Positions 53,986-62,900 of a DNA stretch of 64,000 nucleotides are shown piece after piece. The DNA is from Burkholderiaceae bacterium (GTDB lineage: Bacteria; Pseudomonadota; Gammaproteobacteria; Burkholderiales; Burkholderiaceae_B). The notes under the pieces are model-generated. The model was not told where the DNA came from. It made no database searches and worked only from the letters and a program-made list of their open reading frames with translations. The translations under genes and the position numbers were made by a program. Location: assembly GCA_021208885.1 (NCBI GenBank), contig JAJOJF010000030.1, forward strand, positions 115,602-179,601. Reading direction: 5' to 3'. Each line of letters opens with the position of its first letter. Position 1 is the first letter of the stretch.

Positions 53986-54767
53986 GCAGCGGCAGCCTGC
54001 TTACCGTGCGTGGCCTCTCGAAGTCCTTTGGCGGTGTTAAGGCGGTGCAGGGTGTGGATCTCACGGTCAATTCTGGTGAGCTTGTCGCCTTGATTGGGCC
54101 CAATGGTGCTGGCAAGTCCACTACCTTTAACATGATCAATGGCCAGTTACTGCCGGATGCGGGTGAGATCGGCTTTGAAAACCGGAGCCTGGTTGGGCTG
54201 CCTGCCCGAGCCGTCTGGCGCCTAGGGGTGGGGCGCACGTTTCAGACAGCGGCCGTGTTTGGCTCCATGACGGTGCGAGAGAATGTGCAAATGGTAATGC
54301 TCTCGCACGATCACCAATTCACGAGTTTGTTTGCCAGGGCAGGGCAGTACCGCCAAGAAGATGCCTTGGCAGTGCTTGAGCAAGTTGGCTTGCAAGAGCA
54401 GGCTGATCGCAGCTGCCAGAGCCTGGCTTATGCCGACTTAAAGCGTGTGGAGCTAGCCATGGCAATTGCGAACTCGCCAAAGCTATTGCTGATGGACGAG
54501 CCGACCGCAGGCATGGCACCGGCTGAGCGGCAGATGCTAATGGCTCTGACGCGGCAACTGGCCAAAGACAGGCAGATAGGAGTTCTGTTTACTGAGCACA
54601 GCATGGACGTGGTGTTTGGCTACGCTGACCGAGTGTTGGTGTTGGCGCGCGGCGAAATCATTGCCCAAGGCTTGCCCGGTGAGGTGCAGGCGGATCCAAA
54701 GGTCGCCGAAGCTTATTTTGGGCGGACAGCCGTCAAAACCCCAGACCATCGAGGTGGAGTGTCGTGA
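53982..54767 (+). CDS. Liv-type ABC transporter ATP-binding protein (LivG-like)
   Basis: A 261-residue ATPase of the importer. Walker A is IGPNGAGKSTTFNMI (about residues 38-52), Walker B LLLMDEPTAGMAP, and the LivG-specific GVGRTFQTAAVF loop is present. The ABC signature is unusual, SLAYADLKRVELAMA instead of the LSYGxQR form common in LivG. The H-loop is FTEHSMDVVF. Translation is coupled on both sides by four-base overlaps. Confidence 0.93.
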   Translation: MSSGSLLTVRGLSKSFGGVKAVQGVDLTVNSGELVALIGPNGAGKSTTFNMINGQLLPDAGEIGFENRSLVGLPARAVWRLGVGRTFQTAAVFGSMTVRENVQMVMLSHDHQFTSLFARAGQYRQEDALAVLEQVGLQEQADRSCQSLAYADLKRVELAMAIANSPKLLLMDEPTAGMAPAERQMLMALTRQLAKDRQIGVLFTEHSMDVVFGYADRVLVLARGEIIAQGLPGEVQADPKVAEAYFGRTAVKTPDHRGGVS

Positions 54768-55501
54768 CCAAGCCCGTGCTGACCGTTTCAAGCCTCAACG
54801 CCTGGTATGGCCGTGCGCAGGTGTTGTTTGGGGTTGACCTCACGCTCAATCAAGGCGAGGTAGTGGCCATGATGGGCCGCAATGGCGCTGGTAAAACTAC
54901 GTTCCTGAAATCCCTGATGGGCTTGGTGCCCAAGCTCAGTGGCCAGATTACACTTTTTGACCAACCGGTAAGTGGCATGGCCACTCATCAGTTAGCGAAA
55001 CGCGGGCTTGGTTATGTGCCGCAAGAGCGCCGGATTTTTACGGGACTCACGGTACGCGAGAACCTTCAAATGGGAATCCAGCCTGTTCATCAGTGGCCAG
55101 ACGGCAGGTCAGGCCCGCGATGGGACGAGCCGACGATCTTTACGCATTTGCCTAATCTTGCCGCACTCATGGATCGCATGGGCAATCAGATCAGTGGTGG
55201 CGAGCAACAGATGCTAAGCCTCGCACGTACGCTCATGGGTAACCCGCTTGTCCTGCTGCTTGACGAACCCTCCGAAGGTGTTGCGCCCATCATTGTGGAT
55301 CGCATGCTTGACATGGTGATGGCCCTAAAGGCCCAAGGCGTCAGCATCTTGTTGTCTGAACAAAATCTCGCATTTGCGCAAGCTGTCAGCGACCGAGTGT
55401 ATTTGCTTGAACAGGGTCAGATCAGGTTTGAGGGACGAATGGATGCGTTGATGGCAGATTCGGCAACTTGCGAGCGTTATTTGGGTGTGGCCAGAGTTTA
55501 A
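54764..55501 (+). CDS. Liv-type ABC transporter ATP-binding protein (LivF-like)
   Basis: A 245-residue ATPase, the last subunit of the importer. Walker A is MGRNGAGKTTFLKSL, the signature QISGGEQQMLSLARTL is canonical, Walker B is LLLLDEPSEGVAP, and LAKRGLGYVPQERRIFTGLTV is the LivF hallmark. The start is GTG inside a four-base overlap with the preceding gene. A noncoding gap of 115 bases with a TGTATACA palindrome separates it from the amidohydrolase fusion. Confidence 0.93.
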   Translation: MTKPVLTVSSLNAWYGRAQVLFGVDLTLNQGEVVAMMGRNGAGKTTFLKSLMGLVPKLSGQITLFDQPVSGMATHQLAKRGLGYVPQERRIFTGLTVRENLQMGIQPVHQWPDGRSGPRWDEPTIFTHLPNLAALMDRMGNQISGGEQQMLSLARTLMGNPLVLLLDEPSEGVAPIIVDRMLDMVMALKAQGVSILLSEQNLAFAQAVSDRVYLLEQGQIRFEGRMDALMADSATCERYLGVARV

Positions 55502-55537
55502 GTGGCCGTTACCTTGCTTGGGTGATTTGGAGAGAAC

Positions 55538-55545
55538 TGTATACA
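55538..55545. promoter_or_regulatory. TGTATACA palindrome upstream of the UraD-AllC gene
   Basis: An 8-bp perfect palindrome (flanked by C and A, overlapping a -10-like TACAAT at 55542-55547) in the gap between livF and the UraD-AllC fusion. Similar TGTATACA cores occur in operators of GntR-family regulators. A TTGCTT lies at 55514-55519 but its spacing to the -10 candidates is long. Confidence 0.35.
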
Positions 55546-55616
55546 ATCTACATGGCAGTGCCTTGATCAACAGATTTCATTGGCGCATCGGGTGCGTCAA
55601 TGTTGAGAAGTCCAAG

Positions 55617-57332
55617 ATGACGCTAACGTTCAAAAAACTGAATGAGGCCACCGAGCAAGAGTTTTTGCTTGCCTTGGATGGCGTGTACGGATCAGCATCC
55701 TGGCTAGCGGAAAGCGCGCTGGCGTATCGTCCTTACAACACGCTCACATCGCTCAAACTGGCACTCGTAAATGCCGTGCGCCAGGCGGAACCATCGCAAC
55801 AACTTGAACTGATCAGGGCGCAACCGAGTGTGTTGTCAACGATTAAGCAGGTCGACTCAGGCCTGGTCAGTGAGCTCGCGGAACTCGAGGCGACTTATGC
55901 CAGCCAGTTTGGGTTTCCGTTTGTGCTGGCGGTGCAGGGGCCTCGCGGCACTGGCCTCTCCCTACGGGAGACTGTTCAAACACTCAAGCGTCGCTTGAAC
56001 AATCCCGTCGATTTTGAGCGCCAAGAAGCCTTGCGCAACATTCATCGCATTGCCGAGATCCGCTTAAACGACAAGTTCGGTTTCGAACCAGTGTTGGGTA
56101 ACCAACTGTGGGACTGGTGCGAACAACTCGCTGTCCACAGTGAACCGGGCTACGCTGAACGTGGCGAGTTGACCGTCACCTACCTGACCGATGCGCACCG
56201 GGCATGCGCGGCGCAGATTGCGCAGTTGATGCGACAGGAATGTGGATTCGATGAGGTCCAGATTGATGCGGTTGGAAACGTGGTTGGGATCTACCACGGC
56301 ATTGACAAAACTGCGAAACGACTAATAACCGGCAGTCATTATGACACCGTGCGCAACGGTGGCAAGTATGACGGGCGTCTGGGAATCTTCGCGCCCATGC
56401 TTTGCGTGCGGGAACTCGCCAAACAAAAAAAACGCTTGCCATTTGGTATTGAGGTGGTTGCATTCTCCGAAGAAGAAGGGCAGCGCTATAAGGCAGTGTT
56501 TCTGGGCTCAGGCGCCTTGACTGGTGAGTTCAACATGGACTGGCTCGATCAGGTCGATGCCAATGGCGTGAGCATGCGCCAAGCCATGGGGCAGGCGGGG
56601 CTGTCTATTCAGGATATTGGCAAGCTCAAACGAGATGCGAGTAACTATTTCGGTTTCGTGGAGGTGCATATCGAGCAAGGTCCTGTTCTAAACGAGCTCG
56701 ATTTGCCGTTGGGCGTGGTGACATCCATCAATGGCAGCGTGCGTTTCGTGGGTGAGGTGCGAGGCATGGCTAGCCATGCTGGAACCACGCCCATGGGCAT
56801 GCGTCGTGATGCTGCTGCGGCCGTGGCAGAGCTCGCGCTGTACCTCGAAAAGCGTGCTGCGTCGGTACCTGATCTGGTGGGGACCATGGGCATGCTCGAG
56901 GTACCGAGCGGCTCTGTGAATGTGGTGCCTGGGCGATGCCGTTTTAGCCTTGATATTCGGGCGACGACCAACGAGGTTCGTGATGCTTGTGTTGCCGACG
57001 TAAAAGCCGAATTAGAGACGATATGTCAACGCCGGGGTGTGCAGTTTGAACTCGAAGAGATCATGCGTGCTGCAGCAGCACCCTCGGCACCTGAGTGGCA
57101 GGCTCGCTGGGAGACGGCGGTCAAGGCCCAGGGTTTACCGGTCTATCGGATGCCCAGCGGTGCCGGCCACGACGCGATGAAGATGCATAACATCATGCCG
57201 CAGGCCATGCTATTTGTGCGTGGATTAAACAGCGGTATCAGTCACAATCCGCTGGAGATGACGACGAATGACGATGCTGAGCTTAGCGTTCGGGCCTTTA
57301 TGCATTTGCTCGAGCAGCTAGCACAAGCATAG
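55617..57332 (+). CDS. UraD-like domain fused to allantoate amidohydrolase (AllC/M20 family)
   Basis: A 571-residue two-domain protein. The N-terminal part (residues 1 to about 155) is related to OHCU decarboxylase (UraD) of urate breakdown: FGFPFVLAVQGPRGTGLS and NIHRIAEIRLNDKFG are family sequences. However, the HPxLA motif with the catalytic His reads AQPSVLST and the following segment that carries the catalytic Glu is missing, so this domain is probably inactive. The C-terminal part (about 165-571) is a metal-dependent carbamoyl amidohydrolase with metal ligands in TGSHYDTVRNGGKYDG, SEEEGQRY, HIEQGPVLN and GAGHDAM. Allantoate is the likeliest substrate; N-carbamoyl amino acids or ureidoglycolate are alternatives. 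ATG 55617 was preferred. Confidence 0.85.
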   Translation: MTLTFKKLNEATEQEFLLALDGVYGSASWLAESALAYRPYNTLTSLKLALVNAVRQAEPSQQLELIRAQPSVLSTIKQVDSGLVSELAELEATYASQFGFPFVLAVQGPRGTGLSLRETVQTLKRRLNNPVDFERQEALRNIHRIAEIRLNDKFGFEPVLGNQLWDWCEQLAVHSEPGYAERGELTVTYLTDAHRACAAQIAQLMRQECGFDEVQIDAVGNVVGIYHGIDKTAKRLITGSHYDTVRNGGKYDGRLGIFAPMLCVRELAKQKKRLPFGIEVVAFSEEEGQRYKAVFLGSGALTGEFNMDWLDQVDANGVSMRQAMGQAGLSIQDIGKLKRDASNYFGFVEVHIEQGPVLNELDLPLGVVTSINGSVRFVGEVRGMASHAGTTPMGMRRDAAAAVAELALYLEKRAASVPDLVGTMGMLEVPSGSVNVVPGRCRFSLDIRATTNEVRDACVADVKAELETICQRRGVQFELEEIMRAAAAPSAPEWQARWETAVKAQGLPVYRMPSGAGHDAMKMHNIMPQAMLFVRGLNSGISHNPLEMTTNDDAELSVRAFMHLLEQLAQA

Positions 57333-57395
57333 GATGCTCGGTCAGACCGGCACTGGACTGATCGGGTTGGTGAGACGCAGCCAAGCCAACCCTAC

Positions 57396-57424
57396 TTGCA
57401 ATCTTCCCCAACTTCCCACAAAAT
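57396..57424 (+). promoter_or_regulatory. Candidate promoter of greA
   Basis: TTGCAA (57396-57401) and CAAAAT (57419-57424) with a 17-base spacer; transcription would start near 57431, giving a leader of about 58 bases that begins just before the hairpin described next. Confidence 0.4.
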
Positions 57425-57441
57425 ACGTTTAAGAAGTCGCG

Positions 57442-57467
57442 CCCCGGTTCATGTTGGCCGGGGTTTT
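57442..57467 (+). terminator. Hairpin with T-tract in the greA leader
   Basis: CCCCGG (57442-57447) and CCGGGG (57458-57463) with a 10-base loop, followed by TTTTATTTT. It ends 22 bases before the greA ATG. It could terminate the upstream amidohydrolase transcript, or act as an attenuator in the greA leader, as known for the greA leader of E. coli. Confidence 0.7.
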
Positions 57468-57488
57468 ATTTTGAGGCGGGAAATTGTT

Positions 57489-57965
57489 ATGTCTGCTATT
57501 CCGATTACCGTTGCAGGGTTTGAGCGCCTGCAAGAAGAGCTCCATCGATTAAAGCATGTTGAGCGACCGGCTGTTATCGAAGCCATCGCCGAGGCTCGCG
57601 CGCAAGGTGACCTGTCAGAGAATGCCGAGTACGACGCAGCGCGTGAGCGCCAAGGTTTCGTGGAAGGCCGTATTAGCGAGCTTGATGGTGTGCTCTCGAA
57701 CGCTCAGGTAATTAACCCGGCTGAACTCGATACCGACGGTCGTATTGTGTTCGGTGCCACGGTTGAAATCGAGGATCTCGAGTCCGGGGACAAGGTGGTC
57801 TATCAGATCGTGGGTGATATCGAAGCCGATATCCGTCACAACAAGATCTCGGTCTCCAGCCCAGTTGCTCGCGCCTTGATTGGCAAGTACGAAGGAGACG
57901 TCGTAGTCGTCGCCGCTCCCTCGGGTCAGCGCGAATACGAAATCCTGTCAGTTCACTATGAGTAA
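57489..57965 (+). CDS. greA: Transcription elongation factor GreA
   Basis: GreA rescues backtracked RNA polymerase by stimulating cleavage of the nascent 3' end. The 158-residue protein has the N-terminal coiled coil with the acidic tip (GDLSENAEYDAARERQGFVE, residues about 38-57) that enters the secondary channel and the C-terminal FKBP-like domain with GKYEGDVVVVAAPSG. ATG 57489 follows AGGCGGGAA. Its partners downstream are yhbY (opposite strand) and rlmE, the usual neighbours. Confidence 0.97.
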   Translation: MSAIPITVAGFERLQEELHRLKHVERPAVIEAIAEARAQGDLSENAEYDAARERQGFVEGRISELDGVLSNAQVINPAELDTDGRIVFGATVEIEDLESGDKVVYQIVGDIEADIRHNKISVSSPVARALIGKYEGDVVVVAAPSGQREYEILSVHYE

Positions 57966-58021
57966 ACCTTAGATACCAAGGCGCCTCTATTTGGCGCTGC
58001 GTCTAGCCCCGGCACGCAAGC

Positions 58022-58615
58022 TCAGTGCACTGCGTGCCGATTTTTTGCGGGGGCGCGCAGTTTGGAGCCGGGTTTGCCGGCGCTCGCTGGTCGCTTGGGT
58101 TTATTGCCTAAACCGGCACGCTCTGCGGAAAATGCCTTGATTGAGGGTTTGCTTGTCGCCGAGTCTTTAGCGGTTCGAGCTGAGCCGGTTTTGTTGGCAG
58201 CAGTTTTACGAGGCGCTTTTTTGCCTTGAGCAGCGAGTTTCTTGGGGGTGTGCGGTTCGCTGGCCTTGCGCGTTGTGCGCGGCTCCTTGGCTACAGCGAG
58301 GCCGGCTGCAACCGAATACAATCCCTTTTTGCCCGGGCGGTACAGGATCAAGGTTTTGCCCAGATGGTGTATCGGTGCACAGCCAAGTTCTTCGCAGATT
58401 TGGGCGAGCATCTCGTGGCGTTCTTCACGCTCTTGTCCGCCAGCGCGAACCTTGATGAGTTCGTGCGCGTTCAGTGCCAAGTCAATTTCCTTGAGCACGG
58501 CAGGTGTGAGCCCTTGATCGCCGATCAGAACGACGGGACGCAAGGAGTGGGCAGCGCCTCTAAGCGCACTGCGAGCCTGACTAGACAGGCTTAAGGGTGT
58601 GTGTGATTCAGACAT
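58022..58615 (-). CDS. yhbY: YhbY/CRM-domain RNA-binding protein with long basic tail
   Basis: A 197-residue protein. Residues about 9-100 form the YhbY/CRS1 fold that binds pre-50S ribosomal [38 protein letters not shown], the LxxHELIKVR strand and [12 protein letters not shown] with the GxxG-type loop. The E. coli protein ends there (about 97 residues). Here a Lys/Ala/Pro/Thr-rich tail of about 90 residues follows, probably disordered and RNA-binding. It is divergent from rlmE with a 17-base gap between the two start codons. Confidence 0.92.
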   Translation of the reverse strand: MSESHTPLSLSSQARSALRGAAHSLRPVVLIGDQGLTPAVLKEIDLALNAHELIKVRAGGQEREERHEMLAQICEELGCAPIHHLGKTLILYRPGKKGLYSVAAGLAVAKEPRTTRKASEPHTPKKLAAQGKKAPRKTAANKTGSARTAKDSATSKPSIKAFSAERAGLGNKPKRPASAGKPGSKLRAPAKNRHAVH

Positions 58616-58632
58616 TTCGAGATTGTACGTTA

Positions 58633-59265
58633 ATGGCCAAGAAGAAATTCTCTAAAAACTGGGTAAATCAGCACATCCAGGACCCTTATGTGAAGCTAGC
58701 CCAACAAAAGGGCTATCGGGCACGTGCGGCCTTCAAGCTGCTGGAGATTCTCGACACAGAAAAACTCCTTGAGCCAGGCGACGTGGTGGTGGACCTTGGC
58801 GCTACTCCTGGCAGCTGGTCGCAAGTCGCGCGCGAGCGCTTAAAGCGCTCTGATGGTTCGATCAATGGTCAGATTATTGCGCTCGATATGCTGGAAATGG
58901 AGCCTATTGCTGGTGTTGATTTCATTCTGGGTGACTTCAGAGATGACGGGGTACTGCATACGCTAGAAGACAAGCTACAGGGCAAGCCAGTTGATCTGGT
59001 GATTTCTGACATGGCGCCTAATCTATCGGGAGTCGCGAGTGCTGACTCAGCGCGCATCGCTCACGTTTGTGAATTAGCGCAAGACTTCGCCGCTCGACAT
59101 TTAAAGCCAGACGGTGCGCTCATCATGAAAGCGTTTCATGGCAGTGGTTTTTCTCAGATCGTACAGAACTTAAAAACTCAATTTGTCAAAGTAGTGGAAC
59201 GTAAACCCAAGGCCTCACGTGACAAGTCCTCTGAGACGTTTTTAGTGGCAAGAGGACTGAAGTAA
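58633..59265 (+). CDS. rlmE: 23S rRNA (uridine2552-2'-O)-methyltransferase RlmE (FtsJ/RrmJ)
   Basis: RlmE methylates U2552 of 23S rRNA in the A loop during late 50S assembly. The 210-residue protein has KxSKNW and [12 protein letters not shown] near the N-terminus, the SAM motif [13 protein letters not shown], and the catalytic K-D-K-E set in [26 protein letters not shown] and the terminal [13 protein letters not shown] 58633 gives the usual length. In most Burkholderiales ftsH follows; here a small methyltransferase-like gene follows after 14 bases. Confidence 0.96.
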   Translation: MAKKKFSKNWVNQHIQDPYVKLAQQKGYRARAAFKLLEILDTEKLLEPGDVVVDLGATPGSWSQVARERLKRSDGSINGQIIALDMLEMEPIAGVDFILGDFRDDGVLHTLEDKLQGKPVDLVISDMAPNLSGVASADSARIAHVCELAQDFAARHLKPDGALIMKAFHGSGFSQIVQNLKTQFVKVVERKPKASRDKSSETFLVARGLK

Positions 59266-59279
59266 TAATCGGAAAAAAG

Positions 59280-59717
59280 ATGTCCTACGGTTTGGTGTTC
59301 GCACAGTTCGGTTTGTTGGCAGCGCTGTTGTGGCAGGTCTACCGCGCGTGGCCGGAGGTGACGTTTGGCACGCTCGGTGCGGGACTATTCGCGGCCTCGA
59401 TTGCGTTGGGTGTCTGGACGCTCACTGTTAACCGGCCAGGCAACTTTAATGTGATACCTGAACCTCGAGAAGGTGGCCAACTGGTGACCCAAGGGCCGTA
59501 TCAATGGATACGCCACCCGATGTATACCAGTCTCATGCTGTTCGCTGCCGGCTGCGCAGTGGTGATTGAAGGTTGGTGGGCTTGGTATACGTGGGGTGCG
59601 CTCGTGGTTGTGCTGTGGTTCAAGTCCGCGGTCGAAGAGCACTTCCTCGTTAAGCAATTCCCTCAATATGTGGCATATCGACATCAATCCAAGCGGTTTG
59701 TGCCGTGGGTGTGGTGA
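59280..59717 (+). CDS. Isoprenylcysteine carboxyl methyltransferase (ICMT)-like membrane protein
   Basis: A 145-residue polytopic membrane protein with about four hydrophobic segments. The C-terminal half has the ICMT/PEMT signature: TQGPYQWIRHPMYTSLMLF, then SAVEEHFLVKQFPQYVAYRH, the region that binds S-adenosylmethionine in the eukaryotic enzymes. Bacterial members methylate unknown, probably lipid or isoprenoid, substrates. It begins 14 bases after rlmE and is probably cotranscribed. Confidence 0.85.
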   Translation: MSYGLVFAQFGLLAALLWQVYRAWPEVTFGTLGAGLFAASIALGVWTLTVNRPGNFNVIPEPREGGQLVTQGPYQWIRHPMYTSLMLFAAGCAVVIEGWWAWYTWGALVVVLWFKSAVEEHFLVKQFPQYVAYRHQSKRFVPWVW

Positions 59718-59931
59718 TTTTGTCGCACAGAATCCTGCTTGTAGGCCTTGCTGTTTGGTGAGTTAATAGCAATTAGGTCGATATTAGGCTCTGAAAAGGT
59801 GGCTTTGCTGCTCTTTGTTTTCTGGTCATGCTTGGCCCGAATAATTGCTATGACAATGCGATACCTACCGTTGCCAGATGTTGGTTAGCCTCGACATAAC
59901 TCCTTTTTGTCCAGTCTTCCGAAAGTTGACC
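59718..59931. other. Noncoding gap upstream of the autotransporter gene
   Basis: A 214-base AT-rich stretch. A 10-bp inverted repeat, ATAGCAATTA (59766-59775) and TAATTGCTAT (59842-59851), is present, 66 bases apart. I see no clear promoter, terminator or RNA gene. The autotransporter promoter should lie here. Confidence 0.5.
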
Positions 59932-62900
59932 ATGAGAACAAATTCCAACCGATTCAAGATCAACCTGGTTACTTTGGCAGTAGCCAGTGCATTAACAGCA
60001 TGGGGGATGAGTCATGTTCAGGCGCAGACATCGGTTGGGGGATGCGACACATACACCCCTACGCAAGGCCAGACTGTCACATGTACGATTGCTGGTACGA
60101 ATCCGGGCTCCATTGGCATTCAAGTTCCAACGAACACTTCGGTAAACAATGTCACGGTTAATATTCAGCCCGGTGTCGTTCTTAACGTCAACGGGTCCAC
60201 AGTCGGGCTGGGCAACACATCAACTGTGACCAACGCAGGCACGTTAAACACGCGAGCTTTCTTTAACGGATATGGAATTTCATCAGGTGTTAATGGCCGG
60301 TCTGGCGGGGGCGGCAACATATTTATAAACGACTCGACAGGTTCCATCATCACGGCAGGTGGTAATGCGGCTGGCATGTTTATTAATGCCACGTTGGCTG
60401 GTTCGGCAGGAAATTCCATCACTAATTTGGGCGCCATCACAACATCTGGGGCTGATGCTGACGGCATTCGTTTGATCTCCAACTCCAATCAGACGGTAAC
60501 TAACATCATCACAAATTCGGGATCAGGCTCTATTCAGACTAGCGGGTCTAATGCCCATGGTGTTAGCTTAACTAATCTGAATAATGTCATTCAGATCACC
60601 AACGCAGGTTCGATTGTCGTTACAGGAACAGGCTCCTACGGCATTTACTCAAAAGGTGCAATCAATCTAACCGTCGAGGGCACCATTTCATCGGCCAATG
60701 GTGTTGCGATATACCTTGATTCAAGCACAACCAATACCGCTGCCAATACCGTTACTGTGCAGTCTGGTGCGAACATCGTTGGCAGCATCGCTTTTGACAC
60801 TGGCAAATTGTCAGAGAAGTTGATTTTTGATGGAATTGCCGTCAGTGGCTTTAACAATGTCATCACTGGGCTCAATGACATTGAGGTCATTAACAGTGGC
60901 GACGTGCGTATGACTGCTGCGAGCTATGACTTTGGTGATAGTGAAATAGCGATTGAGTCTGGTTCGGTGTTGACTATTGCTGGAAACGTTAGCGGAGCTG
61001 GTAGTTTGACAAAGACAGGCATGGGTGAGCTCGCGTTATCTGGCTCTAATACCTATAGCGGCAATACTGTTGTTGCCGAAGGCGTTCTCGCTGTTCTTTC
61101 AGATAATGCGCTCGGGTCCGGAAAGCTCATCATTGGATCTTTCCGTCAAAACCCGGGCACCCAAGCTGTCTTGAGTACCGGGATATCAGTGAGTAACGCG
61201 ATCCAGATGGGTCAAGCTGTTTCGCCCACGGATATCGCTGTGATTAGCTCTTACGGAGGTAACAATGTTCTGAGTGGTGACATTGAATTGCAGAGTAGCG
61301 CTCAGATATTTACTGACGTTCTTACTGAGAATCGCTTGACTATCTCGGGGGCAATCGATGCCACGACGGGCGGCACGCAGTATTTGGAGGCAGATGGAGC
61401 GGATGGCAAACTTGTTTTATCAGGCGGGATTGGACAGAACAATCCCTTAGGCTCTGTTTTGCTTGAGGGTCTTGTTCAATTGTCCTCGAACATCACCACA
61501 ATTGGCTCTCAATATCTAGACAAAATTGCGCTCTCCTCAGATGTTGTCTTGCGGGGAGGTGAGGTTTTTCTGACTGGCTCACTTAACGGTAACCATAACC
61601 TTGAAATCATCGCCGATACGAGTGTGGGGTTGGCTTCAGTCGGTGCGTCAAGCGCGATTTCTGGCATTGAAATTACCTCAGCCCAGATTGAACTCTCGGA
61701 TGTCTCCTCTACTGGCAATCAGATCTATAGAGCCACGGCTGGCTCGACAAGCGACATTCAGACTAACAGTACCTATACCAGCGCTGGTGGTGACATCACT
61801 TTTGATGGCGCTGTCCAAGCCAATGATGGGTTGGTGATTAACACCACTGTCAGTGGAGCTGCCGGGGGTGTTGTGACATTCGAGTCGATATTGAATTCAG
61901 AAGCCAACGAATCAAATGATGTCATGATTACAGCAGGCTCTGGGTTGATCAACTTTAATGGCGTAGTTGGCACAACGAGCCTACTAGGCTCACTGACCAT
62001 CAATAGTGGTGTAGTGAACATTAACGGTGGAAGGGTCTCGACTGCAGGTGCGCAAATATATGCAGATGATGTGAACATCGGCGCAGCGACAATTTTGGTC
62101 GTTAATGGGTTATCCGCGCAAAATGTGAACGTAAATGGTCATGTTTTGACGATTGATGAATCTGGAGAGGGTGTCGTTCAGGGTAGCATCAACGGCAGTC
62201 GTGGTGTAGTTAAAGCTGGACCTGGTGTGTTGACCCTTAACGGAGTAAACACCCAAAGGGGCCTGCGAGTAGCCCAAGGCACAGTGGCCCTTGGGCAAAG
62301 TGCATCGGTTGGCCTCGGTGATGTTGATTTGCGAGACGGCAGTACGCTGCAGGCCAATGCTGACCTGCAAATTCGCAGAGACGTTGATTTGACTGGCAGT
62401 GTGACCATCAACACGCATGGCTATGCTATTGAGATAACCGGTCCAGTATCTGGCACTGGATCGCTTGTTAAAGCCGGGTCAGGTACGCTGATTTTGAATA
62501 ACTCGTTCGCCGCAAACGGCTATTCGGGTGGCACTGTACTTTCGGCTGGTAGTTTGGAAGTGATTCAAAGTGGTGCCGCTGGCACTGGTACGATCACCAT
62601 CGGTAACGCTAATCTGCAAGCAGGTGCTGACGGCCTAAACATCGGCAATGACATCGTGCTGCAGTCTACGGCGAGTCAAGTAGCGACCGGTGACTTTGAT
62701 ACGACGCTATCCGGTGAGATCAGCGGTGCCGGTGGTCTGACCAAATCGGGCTCGGGCACGCTGACGTTAGTTAATGCATCAAACTCGTACAGCGGGGGCA
62801 GCACCGTCAGCTCTGGCGCTCTGTCTTTGCTAGACAATACAGCTGCCGGCTCAGGCCAGATCGCCATTGATGATGCGGCGCTTAAAGCTGGTGCTGATGC

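Noticed and set aside
57966..58021. GCGCC/GGCGC stem between greA and yhbY as a terminator
   Set aside because: Only five base pairs and no T-tract on either strand, so it cannot be supported.
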